This document shows positions 19,989-29,565 of a stretch of DNA of 64,000 nt, in pieces. This DNA is from Mycolicibacter heraklionensis (lineage in GTDB: Bacteria; Actinomycetota; Actinomycetes; Mycobacteriales; Mycobacteriaceae). The DNA is taken from the NCBI RefSeq assembly GCF_019645815.1, contig NZ_CP080997.1, forward strand, positions 1,302,001 to 1,366,000, in the 5' to 3' direction. Position numbers and translations under genes: made by a program. Under the pieces are notes generated by a model. That model made no database searches and had not been told where the DNA came from. It saw nothing but the letters and a program-made list of their open reading frames with translations. The first letter of the stretch is position 1; each line of letters begins with the position of its first letter.

Positions 19989-20987
19989 TTACAACCGCAT
20001 GACCCGCTCGGCATTGCCGTGCGCGATGGCGTGGCGTTGCTCGTCATTGAGGTCGGCCTGCTCGAGGAATGTCGACACGTTGTCCCGGACCACGTAGGGA
20101 AAGTCTTCGGAATGGATGATCCGGTCGGCACCGAGCTCCGCGACGATGAAGTTCAGCTGGTTCTGGCTGTACATGCCGGACGGAGTCGCCCAAACCTGCT
20201 CGCGGTAGTACGCGCTCACCGGGCGTTCCAGGCGCTGGCCCGTCCAACCGATCGACTCGTCGAGCCGGTCGAGCCAGCCGGCGACGAACTCACCCCAGTG
20301 GCCGCTCAGCAGCTTGAGGCCGGGATGGCGGTCCAGTGCGCCCGACAAGATGAGTCGCAAAATGTGAATACCCGCCTCAGCGTGCCAGCCGAAGGCGGGA
20401 CCGGAGAACATGAAATGCACGGCCGCCGGCCACTGCCCGGCGTAATAGGCCGTCGACACGGGATTCTCCGGCACACCGGGGTGGACATAGATCGGCAAGT
20501 CAAGAGTTTCGGCCGCGGCCAGGACCACGTCGAACTGCTCGTCGTCGAGGAACCGCCCACCGCAGCTCCCGGAGACGAGCGTCCCCACGAACCCGAGTTC
20601 GTCGACACAGCGCTTCAGTTCGTCGGCGGCCGCGACGGGATCGTGCAGCGGTAGCGTGGCGAATCCGCGGAATCGTGTGGGATGTTCCGAAATCTGCTCG
20701 GCGAGAGCATTGTTGACGAGTCGACACAGTTCGACGGCCTCGGGATGATCGAGATTGCCGGGACTGTTGGCGCCGTGCGAGACGACCTGCACGTCGATGC
20801 CGACCCGGTCCATGTGCGCCAGCCGGTTTCCGCTCAACCGCTCGGCCGAGTCCCGGTCGGGCATGAAGTTCACCAGGAAGGCTCCGAACCCTTCATCGGG
20901 GACCACGGGCCCCGGCCCTCCGAGTTCCAGGACCCGAGCCACGGCCTCAGGGTGATGAAAATGCTCTTCGACAGTGATGATTCGCAA
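19989..20987 (-). CDS. Amidohydrolase-2 family protein (resorcylate decarboxylase-like)
   Basis: A 332-residue TIM-barrel metalloenzyme. [11 protein letters not shown] at the N-terminus is the modified first ligand motif (ExH instead of HxH) of the gamma-resorcylate/salicylate decarboxylase group. [17 protein letters not shown] and IIHSEDFPY give the later His and Asp residues. It is absent at this place in H37Rv as I recall it, so it is an insertion between the dehydratase and mutT2 genes. It is unlike the amidohydrolase at 8034 and is probably an aromatic-acid decarboxylase or hydrolase. Confidence 0.82.
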   Translation of the reverse strand: MRIITVEEHFHHPEAVARVLELGGPGPVVPDEGFGAFLVNFMPDRDSAERLSGNRLAHMDRVGIDVQVVSHGANSPGNLDHPEAVELCRLVNNALAEQISEHPTRFRGFATLPLHDPVAAADELKRCVDELGFVGTLVSGSCGGRFLDDEQFDVVLAAAETLDLPIYVHPGVPENPVSTAYYAGQWPAAVHFMFSGPAFGWHAEAGIHILRLILSGALDRHPGLKLLSGHWGEFVAGWLDRLDESIGWTGQRLERPVSAYYREQVWATPSGMYSQNQLNFIVAELGADRIIHSEDFPYVVRDNVSTFLEQADLNDEQRHAIAHGNAERVMRL

Positions 20988-21051
20988 CGGAACTCCTCTC
21001 TGTTCGCACGACGATAGTTATCGGGTGCTGATGCCGTACCGTCCTAGGGTC

Positions 21052-21459
21052 ATGTCCCCGCAGATCGTCGTCGCCGGAGCCGTCATCGCCGAATCCGCGG
21101 CCGGGCGCGCGGTGCTGATCGCGCAGCGACGCCGTCCGCCGGAGCTGGCCGGTCTCTGGGAACTGCCCGGCGGCAAGGTCATGCCCGGTGAGAGCGAATC
21201 CGCCGCCCTGGCCCGCGAGCTCGTTGAGGAGTTGGGCCTGGACGCCGACGCCATCACGGTGGGGGAGCGCCTCGGCGCCGACGTCGTGCTGAGCCCCGAT
21301 ACGACCTTGCGCGCCTACCTGGTCGACCTGGCGCACGGCGAGCCCCACCCGCACGACCATCAGGCCCTGCGCTGGGTGACCGCTGTGCAACTGGCCGACG
21401 TTGACTGGGTACCTGCTGATCGAGCTTGGCTCGGCGAGCTGACTCGTGCACTGTGGTGA
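21052..21459 (+). CDS. mutT2: Nudix nucleotide pyrophosphatase MutT2
   Basis: A 135-residue Nudix hydrolase. GGKVMPGESESAALARELVE with the following ELGLD forms the complete Nudix box (about 41-63), and LWELPGG and WVPADRAW match mycobacterial MutT2. It cleans oxidised or modified dNTPs (8-oxo-dGTP, 5-methyl-dCTP in the M. tuberculosis enzyme). ATG 21052 matches the start of known MutT2; the frame is open farther upstream but adds unrelated sequence. Confidence 0.9.
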   Translation: MSPQIVVAGAVIAESAAGRAVLIAQRRRPPELAGLWELPGGKVMPGESESAALARELVEELGLDADAITVGERLGADVVLSPDTTLRAYLVDLAHGEPHPHDHQALRWVTAVQLADVDWVPADRAWLGELTRALW

Positions 21460-21503
21460 AAAGGCTGTGTAAATCTTGCTGATGAATTCAGTCGCGCAGC
21501 GAT

Positions 21504-21523
21504 ATACCTAGCTAGGCTGGTAT
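21504..21523. promoter_or_regulatory. Inverted repeat upstream of narG
   Basis: ATACC (21504-21508) and GGTAT (21519-21523) flank a 10-bp centre and overlap a perfect 10-bp palindrome, CCTAGCTAGG (21507-21516). It is about 85 bp before the narG start in the 147-bp gap after mutT2, a fitting place for a regulator site. I cannot assign it to a known regulator. Confidence 0.4.
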
Positions 21524-21606
21524 TTCGGGTCCGAAAACGTGCGCGGCGGCGGCCCCGTCCCTGAACGTGCGCCGCTGGAGTGCGTGACCCGCGAAGGAGA
21601 GTCCCG

Positions 21607-24600
21607 ATGACACGCGCAGCGCGACCGCCCACTCGCCGAACCGCCGGAATCGGTGGCCCGCTCGAGGAACTGCTGGAACGCAGTGGCCGGTTCTTCACCC
21701 CGGGCCAGGTCTCGCCGGATCTGCGCACCGTCACCCGCCGGGGCGGGCGTGAGGCGGACATCTTCTACCGGGACCGCTGGAGTCACGACAAGGTGGTCCG
21801 GTCCACCCACGGGGTGAACTGCACCGGCTCGTGCTCCTGGAAGATCTTCGTCAAGGACGGCATCATCACCTGGGAGAACCAGGCCACCGACTACCCCTCG
21901 GTGGGCCCGGACCGGCCTGAGTACGAGCCGCGCGGCTGCCCGCGCGGCGCCTCGTTCTCCTGGTACTCCTACTCGCCGACCCGGGTGCGCTACCCCTACG
22001 CGCGCGGAGCGCTGGTTGAGATGTTCCGGGAGGCCAAGGCACGCCTGGGCGACCCGGTGCTGGCCTGGGCGGACATCCAGGCCGATCCCGAGCGCCGCCG
22101 GCGCTACCAGCAGGCCCGCGGCATGGGCGGTCTGGTCCGGGTGTCCTGGGCCGAAGCCACCGAGATGATCGCGGCCGCCCATGTGCACACCATCAAGACC
22201 TACGGCCCGGACCGGGTCGCCGGGTTCTCGCCCATTCCGGCGATGTCGATGGTGTCGTTCGCGGCCGGGGCGCGTTTCATCCAGCTGCTCGGCGGGGTGA
22301 TGACGTCCTTCTACGACTGGTACGCCGACCTGCCGGTCGCCTCGCCCCAGGTCTTCGGCGACCAGACCGACGTCCCGGAATCCGGGGACTGGTGGGACGC
22401 CGCCTACCTGATGATGTGGGGCTCCAACGTCCCGATCACCCGCACGCCCGACGCGCACTGGATGGCCGAGGTGCGGTACCGGGGCACCAAGGTGGTCACC
22501 GTCAGCCCCGACTACGCCGACAACACCAAGTTCGCCGACGAATGGATGCCGTGCGCGGCCGGCACCGACGGCGCCCTGGCGATGGCGATGGGCCACGTCA
22601 TCCTCACCGAGTGCTACGTCAAGCAGGAGGTGCCGTTCTTCACCGACTACGTGCGCCGCTACACCGACCTGCCGTTCCTGATCAAGCTGGAGGAGCGTGA
22701 CGGACGGCTGGTTCCGGGAAAGAACCTGACCGCCGCCGACCTGGGCCAGGATGTCGAAAATGCCGCGTTCAAGCCGGCCCTGCTGGACGAGGTCACCGAC
22801 AGTGTGGTGGTACCGCAAGGCTCGTTGGGCTTCCGCTGGGGCGACGAGGGCATGGGCAAGTGGAACCTGGAACTCGGCGATATCCGGCCGGCGTTGACCG
22901 TCAAGAACCCGAAATTCCTCAACGGCGATCAGCCTGCCGCACTGGTCTCACTGCCCGGGTTCGACACGGTGAGCGGCCAGGGCACCGTCATCGAGCGCGG
23001 AGTGCCGGTGCGTCAGGTCGGCGAGCACCTGGTCTGTACGGTTTTCGACCTGATGCTGGCGAACTACTCGGTGCGCCGGCCCTGGCTGCCTGGCGAGTGG
23101 CCGACCGGTTACGACGACGACACGCAGGTCAACACCCCGGCATGGCAGGAGTCGATCACCGGCGTCTCGGCCACCCAGGCGATCCGGATCGCGCGCGAAT
23201 TCGCCCGCAACGCAGAAGAATCCGGCGGACGGTCGATGATCATCATGGGCAGCGGGATCTGCCAGTGGTTCCACGGCGACACCACCTACCGGGCGGTGCT
23301 GGCGCTGCTGATGCTCACCGGATCGATGGGACGCAACGGCGGCGGCTGGGCGCATTACGTCGGCCAGGAGAAGGTGCGCCCGCTGACCGGATGGCAGACG
23401 ATGGCCGCGGGCAACGACTGGTCGCGGCCGCCGCGACAAGTGCCGGGTACCTCCTACTGGTACGCCCACACCGACCAGTGGCGCTACGACGCCTACGGGG
23501 CGGAAAAGCTGACCACGCCGCTCGGGCGCGGCCGATTCGATGGCCGGCACACCATGGACATCCTGGCGTCGGCCACCGCGATGGGCTGGAGCCCGTTCTA
23601 CCCGCAGTTCGACCGCTCCAGCCTGGATGTGGCCGATGAGGCCGACGCCGCCGGCCGCGATGCGGGGGAGTACGTCGCCGAGCAACTCGCCGCCGGCGAC
23701 CTGAAGCTGTCGGTCACCGATCCGGACAACCCGGTGAACTGGCCGCGGGTGCTCACGGTGTGGCGGGCCAACCTCATCGGCGCTTCCGGCAAGGGTGGGG
23801 AGTACTTCCTCAAGCACCTGCTGGGCACCGACGCCAGCGTGATGGGGGAGCCGCCCGCCGGCGGGGTGAAACCCGCCGATGTGCGCTGGGACCGCGACAT
23901 TCCCGAGGGCAAGCTCGACCTGCTCATGTCGATCGACTTCCGGATGACCTCGACCACGCTGATGTCCGACGTCGTGCTGCCGGCGGCCACCTGGTACGAG
24001 AAGGCCGACCTGTCGTCGACCGACATGCACCCGTACGTCCACTCGTTCAGTGCGGCGATCGATCCGCCCTGGGAGACCCGCAGCGACTACGACGCATTCG
24101 GCGCGATCGCCCGGACGTTCAGCGCATTGGCGGCTAAGCACCTCGGCGTCCGCAACGATGTGGTGATCACGGCGATGCAGCACGACACCGCCGACGCGAT
24201 GGCCTACCCCGACGGCGCCGAGCGTGACTGGCTGCGCAGCGGCGAGACGCCGATTCCGGGCAAGACCATGCCCAAAGTTACTGTGGTGGAACGCGATTAC
24301 ACCACCATCGGTGACAAGTGGCAGTCACTTGGTCCGCTGGTGGACACCTTGGGTCTGACCACCAAGGGCTACACCGTGTTCCCGCATGAAGAGGTCGAGG
24401 ACCTGGCCGCGAGGTTCGGGGTGATGACGTCCGGCGCCGGGACCGGGCGCCCCGCACTCACCACCGCGACGCGGATGGCCGACACCGTGCTGGCGCTGTC
24501 GGGCACCACCAACGGCCGGATCGCGACGGAGGGCTTCCGGGAGCTGGAGAAGCGCACCGGCCGGCGGCTGGCGCACCTGTCCGAGGGCAGCGAGGAGAAG

Positions 24601-25332
24601 CGGATCACCTACGCCGACACCCAGGCGCGGCCGGTGCCGGTGGTCACCAGCCCGGAGTGGTCCGGCAGCGAGACCGGCGGACGGCGCTACGCCCCCTTCA
24701 CGATCAACATCGAATGCCTCAAGCCTTTCCACACCCTGACCGGCCGGATGCACTTCTACACCGCGCACGACTGGATCGAGGAACTAGGCGAACACATGCC
24801 GGTGTACCGCCCGCCGCTGGACATGGCGCGGCTGTTCGACGCCCCCGAGCTCGGTGAGACCGGTGATGGCATCGGGATCACCGTGCGGTACCTGACCCCG
24901 CACTCGAAGTGGTCGTTCCACTCCACCTACCAGGACAACCTCTACATGCTGTCGCTGTCCCGCGGCGGCCCCACCATGTGGATGAGCCCGGGTGATGCCG
25001 CGAAAATCGGTGTGAAAGACAACGATTGGATCGAAGCGGTCAACGTCAACGGAATCTTCGTGGGGCGCGCGATCGTGAGCCAGCGGATGCCGGAAGGTGT
25101 GGTGTTCGTCTACCACGTGCAGGAGCGCACCGTTGACACCCCGCGGGCCGAGACCAACAACAAGCGCGGCGGCACTCACAACTCGTTGACCCGGATCCGG
25201 GTCAAGCCCAGCCACCTCGCCGGCGGCTACGGCCAGCACGCGTTCGCGTTCAACTACCTGGGCCCCACCGGAAACCAGCGCGACGAGGTGACGGTGGTGC
25301 GTCGCCGCCGGAACCAGGACGTGAGGTACTGA
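21607..25332 (+). CDS. narG: Respiratory nitrate reductase alpha subunit
   Basis: A 1241-residue molybdopterin enzyme of normal NarG length. THGVNCTGSCSW near the N-terminus holds the His and Cys that bind the FS0 [4Fe-4S] cluster, with the last ligand in RGCPRGASF. The catalytic Mo-site and cofactor segments follow (SNVPITRTPDAHW, GSGICQWFHGD, and near the C-terminus LTRIRVKPSHLAGG). It reduces nitrate to nitrite at the cytoplasmic face. GAAGGAGAG precedes ATG 21607. First gene of narGHJI. Confidence 0.97.
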   Translation: MTRAARPPTRRTAGIGGPLEELLERSGRFFTPGQVSPDLRTVTRRGGREADIFYRDRWSHDKVVRSTHGVNCTGSCSWKIFVKDGIITWENQATDYPSVGPDRPEYEPRGCPRGASFSWYSYSPTRVRYPYARGALVEMFREAKARLGDPVLAWADIQADPERRRRYQQARGMGGLVRVSWAEATEMIAAAHVHTIKTYGPDRVAGFSPIPAMSMVSFAAGARFIQLLGGVMTSFYDWYADLPVASPQVFGDQTDVPESGDWWDAAYLMMWGSNVPITRTPDAHWMAEVRYRGTKVVTVSPDYADNTKFADEWMPCAAGTDGALAMAMGHVILTECYVKQEVPFFTDYVRRYTDLPFLIKLEERDGRLVPGKNLTAADLGQDVENAAFKPALLDEVTDSVVVPQGSLGFRWGDEGMGKWNLELGDIRPALTVKNPKFLNGDQPAALVSLPGFDTVSGQGTVIERGVPVRQVGEHLVCTVFDLMLANYSVRRPWLPGEWPTGYDDDTQVNTPAWQESITGVSATQAIRIAREFARNAEESGGRSMIIMGSGICQWFHGDTTYRAVLALLMLTGSMGRNGGGWAHYVGQEKVRPLTGWQTMAAGNDWSRPPRQVPGTSYWYAHTDQWRYDAYGAEKLTTPLGRGRFDGRHTMDILASATAMGWSPFYPQFDRSSLDVADEADAAGRDAGEYVAEQLAAGDLKLSVTDPDNPVNWPRVLTVWRANLIGASGKGGEYFLKHLLGTDASVMGEPPAGGVKPADVRWDRDIPEGKLDLLMSIDFRMTSTTLMSDVVLPAATWYEKADLSSTDMHPYVHSFSAAIDPPWETRSDYDAFGAIARTFSALAAKHLGVRNDVVITAMQHDTADAMAYPDGAERDWLRSGETPIPGKTMPKVTVVERDYTTIGDKWQSLGPLVDTLGLTTKGYTVFPHEEVEDLAARFGVMTSGAGTGRPALTTATRMADTVLALSGTTNGRIATEGFRELEKRTGRRLAHLSEGSEEKRITYADTQARPVPVVTSPEWSGSETGGRRYAPFTINIECLKPFHTLTGRMHFYTAHDWIEELGEHMPVYRPPLDMARLFDAPELGETGDGIGITVRYLTPHSKWSFHSTYQDNLYMLSLSRGGPTMWMSPGDAAKIGVKDNDWIEAVNVNGIFVGRAIVSQRMPEGVVFVYHVQERTVDTPRAETNNKRGGTHNSLTRIRVKPSHLAGGYGQHAFAFNYLGPTGNQRDEVTVVRRRRNQDVRY

Positions 25333-25336
25333 AGCG

Positions 25337-26944
25337 ATGAGAGTAATGGCGCAGATGGCCATGGTGATGAACCTGGACAAATGTATTGGGTGCCATACCT
25401 GTTCGGTGACCTGCAAACAGGCTTGGACCAATCGGGAGGGCACCGAGTACGTCTGGTTCAACAATGTCGAAACCCGGCCCGGCGGCGGATATCCGCGGAC
25501 CTACGAAGATCAGAGCCGCTGGAAGGGTGGCTGGACGCGGGACAAAAAGGGCCGATTGCGCCTGCTGGCCGGCGGTCGACTCCACAAGCTGCTGAACATC
25601 TTCGCCAACCCCAACCTGCCGCACCTGACGGACTACTACGAGCCGTGGACCTACGACTACGAGAACCTCACCGCCGCGCCGCTGGGCGACACCATCCCGG
25701 TCGCGGCGCCGAAGAGTTCGATCACCGGCGAGCCGATGCAGATCCAGTGGGGACCCAACTGGGACGACAATCTCGCTGGTGCGCCCGAGACGCTGGTCAA
25801 TGACCCGATCCTGGCGAAGGTCGGTGACCGCGTCAAAAGCGAGCTCGAAGAGACGTTCATGTTCTACCTGCCGCGGATCTGCGAGCACTGCCTGAATCCG
25901 TCGTGTGTGGCGTCGTGCCCGACCGGGGCCATCTACAAGCGCGAGGAAGACGGCATCGTGCTGGTCGACCAGGACCGCTGTCGTGGCTGGCGGCTGTGCG
26001 TGTCGGGTTGCCCGTACAAGAAGGTGTACTTCAACCACAAGACCGGCAAGGCCGAGAAGTGCCACTTCTGTTATCCGCGTATCGAAGTCGGGCTGCCGAC
26101 GGTCTGCTCGGAGACCTGTGTCGGCCGGCTGCGCTACATCGGCCTGGTGCTGTATGACGTCGACAAGGTGCTCGAAGCGGCTTCGGTGGACAACGACGCG
26201 GACCTGTACGAGGCGCAGCGCGGTGTGTTCCTGGACCCGACCGACCCGCAGGTGATCGCGGGAGCTCGCGCCGAGGGGATTTCCGATGCCTGGATCGAGG
26301 CCGCGCAGCGCTCCCCGATCTACGCGTTGATCAACACCTTTCAAGTGGCGTTGCCGCTGCATCCCGAATACCGGACCATGCCGATGGTCTGGTACATCCC
26401 GCCGCTGTCGCCGGTGGTGGATGCCGTCAGCCGGGACGGGCATGACGGCGAAGACCTGGGCAACCTGTTCGGGGCGCTTGCGGCGTTGCGTATTCCGATG
26501 GCTTACCTGGCCGAACTGTTCACCGCCGGCGACACCGGCGTGGTCGAGGGTGTGCTGCGCCGGCTGGCGGCGATGCGCTCCTACATGCGCGACATCAGCC
26601 TGGGACGCGAGACCCAGCCGCACATACCCGCCTCGGTCGGCATGACCGAGGAACAGATGTACAACATGTACCGCCTGCTGGCGATCGCGAAATACGAAGA
26701 GCGTTATGTGATTCCCACCGCCTACAGCCAGCAGGCGCACGATCTCGAACACCTGGGCTGCTCGATCACCGGCGGGCCCGACGGGTATGGGGAGGATCCG
26801 TTCGTCGGCGTCGAGGACGTCGCGAAGTCGTCGTTTCATCTGGTCGAGAACGGGCACGCGCAGCGGCCGCGGGGCCGGACCAACCTGCTCAACTGGGGTG
26901 GCGGCGAGCAGGCCGTACCGGAGATGTTCCCGGAGCACCAGTGA
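25337..26944 (+). CDS. narH: Respiratory nitrate reductase beta subunit
   Basis: A 535-residue iron-sulfur protein. Four cysteine groups are visible: CIGCHTCSVTC near residue 15, then CEHCLNPSC..CP, CRGWRLCVSGCP and CHFC..CSETC. The Trp in CRGWRLC replaces a Cys and defines the [3Fe-4S] cluster, as in known NarH. It passes electrons from NarI to NarG. It starts 4 bp after narG and ends in a GTGA overlap with narJ. Confidence 0.97.
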   Translation: MRVMAQMAMVMNLDKCIGCHTCSVTCKQAWTNREGTEYVWFNNVETRPGGGYPRTYEDQSRWKGGWTRDKKGRLRLLAGGRLHKLLNIFANPNLPHLTDYYEPWTYDYENLTAAPLGDTIPVAAPKSSITGEPMQIQWGPNWDDNLAGAPETLVNDPILAKVGDRVKSELEETFMFYLPRICEHCLNPSCVASCPTGAIYKREEDGIVLVDQDRCRGWRLCVSGCPYKKVYFNHKTGKAEKCHFCYPRIEVGLPTVCSETCVGRLRYIGLVLYDVDKVLEAASVDNDADLYEAQRGVFLDPTDPQVIAGARAEGISDAWIEAAQRSPIYALINTFQVALPLHPEYRTMPMVWYIPPLSPVVDAVSRDGHDGEDLGNLFGALAALRIPMAYLAELFTAGDTGVVEGVLRRLAAMRSYMRDISLGRETQPHIPASVGMTEEQMYNMYRLLAIAKYEERYVIPTAYSQQAHDLEHLGCSITGGPDGYGEDPFVGVEDVAKSSFHLVENGHAQRPRGRTNLLNWGGGEQAVPEMFPEHQ

Positions 26945-27609
26945 AGCGATTCATCCATTCCCTGCGACGCCCACCCGGCGGACCTGCCGACCGGGCGGTG
27001 TGGCAGGCCGCGTCCCTGTTGCTGTCCTACCCCGACGAGCAACTGCTCCAGCGGCTCGACACCGCCGAGGCACTGCTTGCCCATGCCGACGCAGCGGCGG
27101 CGAATCTGCTGCGGCGTACGGTCACCGCGCTGCGCGAGGCTGACCCGATGGCCGCCGCCGCCGACTATGTCGAAACCTTCGACATGCGGCGGCGCTCGAC
27201 GATGTTTCTGACCTACTGGACCGGTGGTGACACCCGCAACCGCGGAATGCAGATGCTGACCTTCGCCACCGCCTACCGCGAGGCCGGCGCCGAGCCGCCG
27301 GTGGGGGAGGCACCTGACCACCTGCCGGTGGTACTGGAGTTCGCCGCGACGGTGGATCCGCAGGCCGGCCGTCGGCTGCTGCTGGCGCACCGGGCGCCGA
27401 TCGACGTCCTGCATCGTGCGTTGAGTGACGCGGGGTCGCCGTATGCCTACGCCGTGGCAGCGGTCTGCGAGACGCTCCCGGCGGCGACCGATCAGGAGGT
27501 GCGCAACGTGAGTGAGCTGATGGCTTCTGGCCCGCCGGTGGAAGCCGTTGGGCTGCAACCGTACTCGGCGGCCGTTTCGCTGGGCATGCCGAAGGTGCCG
27601 ACGCGATGA
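26941..27609 (+). CDS. narJ: Nitrate reductase assembly chaperone
   Basis: A 222-residue NarJ/DMSO-reductase chaperone. VWQAASLLLSYPDEQLLQRL and DYVETFDMRRRSTMFLTYWT are the conserved segments. It aids molybdenum-cofactor insertion into NarG and is not part of the final complex. GTG 26941 overlaps the narH stop, and its own stop overlaps the narI ATG (ATGA). Confidence 0.95.
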   Translation: MKRFIHSLRRPPGGPADRAVWQAASLLLSYPDEQLLQRLDTAEALLAHADAAAANLLRRTVTALREADPMAAAADYVETFDMRRRSTMFLTYWTGGDTRNRGMQMLTFATAYREAGAEPPVGEAPDHLPVVLEFAATVDPQAGRRLLLAHRAPIDVLHRALSDAGSPYAYAVAAVCETLPAATDQEVRNVSELMASGPPVEAVGLQPYSAAVSLGMPKVPTR

Positions 27610-28355
27610 CGGGCGTCACCGTCCTCAGCACCGCCGAACTGTGGTGGGACATCGTGCCGTACTTCGTGCTGGCGATCGCGGGCGTCGCCACCTGGTGGCG
27701 ATACAAATACGACAAATTCGGCTGGACCACCCGCTCGTCGCAGTTGTATGAGTCCAAGCTGCTGCGGATCGGCAGCCCGATGTTCCACTTCGGCAGCTTC
27801 GTGGTGATCGCCGGACACATCATGGGCCTGTTCGTCCCGGAGTCCTGGACCCGGGCACTGGGGATGAGCGATCGGCTCTATCACCTGCAGGCGCTGATCC
27901 TTGGCCTGCCCGCCGGCATCGCCACCCTGATCGGCGTCGGGCTGCTGATCTACCGGCGCCGCACCGAGCGATCGGTGTTCAAGGCCACCAGCGTCAACGA
28001 CAAGCTGATGTATGCGGTGCTGGTGTGCGCACTGGTGGTCGGGATGAGCTGCACCCTGATGGGCACCACCGCCTACGGCGAGGCGCACGACTACCGGCAG
28101 ACCGTCTCGGTCTGGTTCCGGTCGATCTTCACGCTTGATCCACGCGGTGATCTGATGCTGCAGGCACCGCTGTATTTCCAGATCCACGTCATGATTGCGT
28201 TGACTTTGTTCGCGCTCTGGCCGTTCACTCGTCTGGTACATGCGTTCAGCGCGCCGATCGGTTATCTGTTTCGGCCATACATCGTCTACCGCAGCCGCGA
28301 CGTCGCAAGGAGGAATCAACCGATGGGTTCACGACCGCAACGGAGGGGCTGGTGA
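27606..28355 (+). CDS. narI: Respiratory nitrate reductase gamma subunit (cytochrome b)
   Basis: A 249-residue membrane protein with five predicted helices. Histidines in MFHFGSFVVIAGHIMG and in the last helices (QIHVMIAL, RLVHAF) are the expected haem b ligands. It oxidises menaquinol and anchors NarGH. The C-terminal tail is Arg-rich. ATG 27606 overlaps narJ, and its stop overlaps a DUF732 gene as GTGA. Confidence 0.96.
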   Translation: MTGVTVLSTAELWWDIVPYFVLAIAGVATWWRYKYDKFGWTTRSSQLYESKLLRIGSPMFHFGSFVVIAGHIMGLFVPESWTRALGMSDRLYHLQALILGLPAGIATLIGVGLLIYRRRTERSVFKATSVNDKLMYAVLVCALVVGMSCTLMGTTAYGEAHDYRQTVSVWFRSIFTLDPRGDLMLQAPLYFQIHVMIALTLFALWPFTRLVHAFSAPIGYLFRPYIVYRSRDVARRNQPMGSRPQRRGW

Positions 28356-28681
28356 GAATCCGCGCGGCCCTGCTCGGCGCCCTTGGCTGTATCTGCCTCG
28401 CTGCGCCGGCTCACGCCGATCCCTCGGAGACCGACACCGCCTTCCTGGTGTCCCTGCGGGCCGCCGGCATCACCTACACCAACGCTGACCAGGCCATTAT
28501 CACCGCCAAGTTGGTGTGCGGCTTGATCGCCGAGGGCAAGCCGAGCCCGGAGGTGTTGGAGGGTCTCAAGGCCCGCAACCCGGGCCTGACGACTGAGCAC
28601 GGAACCCAGTTCGTGGGGATCGCCGCCCAGTCGTACTGCCCGGACCAGCTGGTGCGCAACGGCGCGGCGGTCACACCCTGA
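28352..28681 (+). CDS. DUF732 exported protein coupled to narI
   Basis: A 109-residue protein with a signal peptide (hydrophobic stretch 5-18, cleavage near AHA-DP) and a DUF732 domain (DTAFLVSLRAAGITYTNADQ), with cysteines in KLVCGLIAEG and SYCPDQL that may pair. GTG 28352 overlaps the narI stop in GTGA, so its translation depends on the nar mRNA. A role in envelope function during nitrate respiration is inference. Confidence 0.8.
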   Translation: MRIRAALLGALGCICLAAPAHADPSETDTAFLVSLRAAGITYTNADQAIITAKLVCGLIAEGKPSPEVLEGLKARNPGLTTEHGTQFVGIAAQSYCPDQLVRNGAAVTP

Positions 28682-28701
28682 CGGACCGGCCGGAGCAACC
28701 C

Positions 28702-29085
28702 ATGCAGGTCGTGATTCCGGAGTGGATGCAGCCGATCTACGACAACTTTCACTACGCGCCAGCCGTCATCGTCGGCGATCAGCTGCGCTGCTCGGGCATG
28801 ATCGGGATCCGGCCCGACCTGAGCGTTCCGGAGGACCCGACCGAACAGATCACCCTGGCCTTCGAGAATCTGCGCGGGCTGCTCGGCGAGGTGGGTCTCA
28901 CCTTCGCCGATGTGGTTGAGATGACCACTTACCACGTCGGGCTCTCTGAGCAGATCGACCGATTCGTCGCCGTCAAGGACACCTTCGTGTCCGCCCCGTA
29001 CCCCGCGTGGACGGCCGTCGGCATTTCCGAACTGGCCATCCCCGGGGCGGTGGTTGAAATCCGGATCACCGCACGCCTGAGCTGA
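28702..29085 (+). CDS. RidA-family protein
   Basis: A 127-residue trimer-type RidA/YjgF protein. GDQLRCSGMIGIRPDL, LAFENLRGLLGEVGLTFADV and AWTAVGISELAIPGAVVEIRI are the family segments. An Arg typical of imine deaminases is not clearly present at the usual C-terminal place (VEIRITARLS has candidates), so enamine/imine deaminase activity is likely but unproven. It follows the DUF732 gene by 20 bp. Confidence 0.85.
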   Translation: MQVVIPEWMQPIYDNFHYAPAVIVGDQLRCSGMIGIRPDLSVPEDPTEQITLAFENLRGLLGEVGLTFADVVEMTTYHVGLSEQIDRFVAVKDTFVSAPYPAWTAVGISELAIPGAVVEIRITARLS

Positions 29086-29124
29086 GCTGCGCGCGCAGGC
29101 GCTGGTCGGCATAAAGTTACAGAC

Positions 29125-29514
29125 GTGCCACTGCCTGACGACGTCTATTCCCGGCTGCTTGCGTTCCGCACGCGGCTGCGGCGCTTTGAGCGGTGGAGCG
29201 CCGACCAGGCGCAAGCGGCCGGACTCACCCCGGCACAGCACCAATTGCTGCTGGCGGTGCGCGGCCACAGCGACTCGCGGGGGCCGACGGTCGGCGACAT
29301 CGCGGAGTACCTGCTGTTGCGCCACCACAGTGCCGGAGAGCTGATCCAGCGGGCCGAAGCCGCCGGCCTGGTCACCCGGGTCCGCGACAGCGGCGACCAG
29401 CGGGTGATCCGGCTGCAGCTCACCGAAACGGCGGCGCAGTGTCTGCAATCGCTGACCGAACTGCACCTCAAGGAGCTCGAGAGGTTCTCCGCGGAGTCCT
29501 CCCTCGGGCTGTGA
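29125..29514 (+). CDS. MarR-family regulator
   Basis: A 129-residue regulator with the MarR winged helix: LTPAQHQLLLAVRG, GDIAEYLLLRHHSAGELIQR as the recognition region and LVTRVRDSGDQRVIRLQLT as the wing. It starts with GTG 29125, 39 bp after the RidA gene and before typA. Ligand and target are not visible; it could control this local gene group. Confidence 0.85.
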   Translation: MPLPDDVYSRLLAFRTRLRRFERWSADQAQAAGLTPAQHQLLLAVRGHSDSRGPTVGDIAEYLLLRHHSAGELIQRAEAAGLVTRVRDSGDQRVIRLQLTETAAQCLQSLTELHLKELERFSAESSLGL

Positions 29515-29565
29515 CGTCGCTTTCACGTTTTCGCGATTGACAGGGTGCGCTGGCAGAATCGCCCG

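Noticed and set aside
21580..21660. Tat signal at the NarG N-terminus
   Set aside because: Arg residues are present (PTRRTAG), but there is no hydrophobic core after them; NarG faces the cytoplasm.
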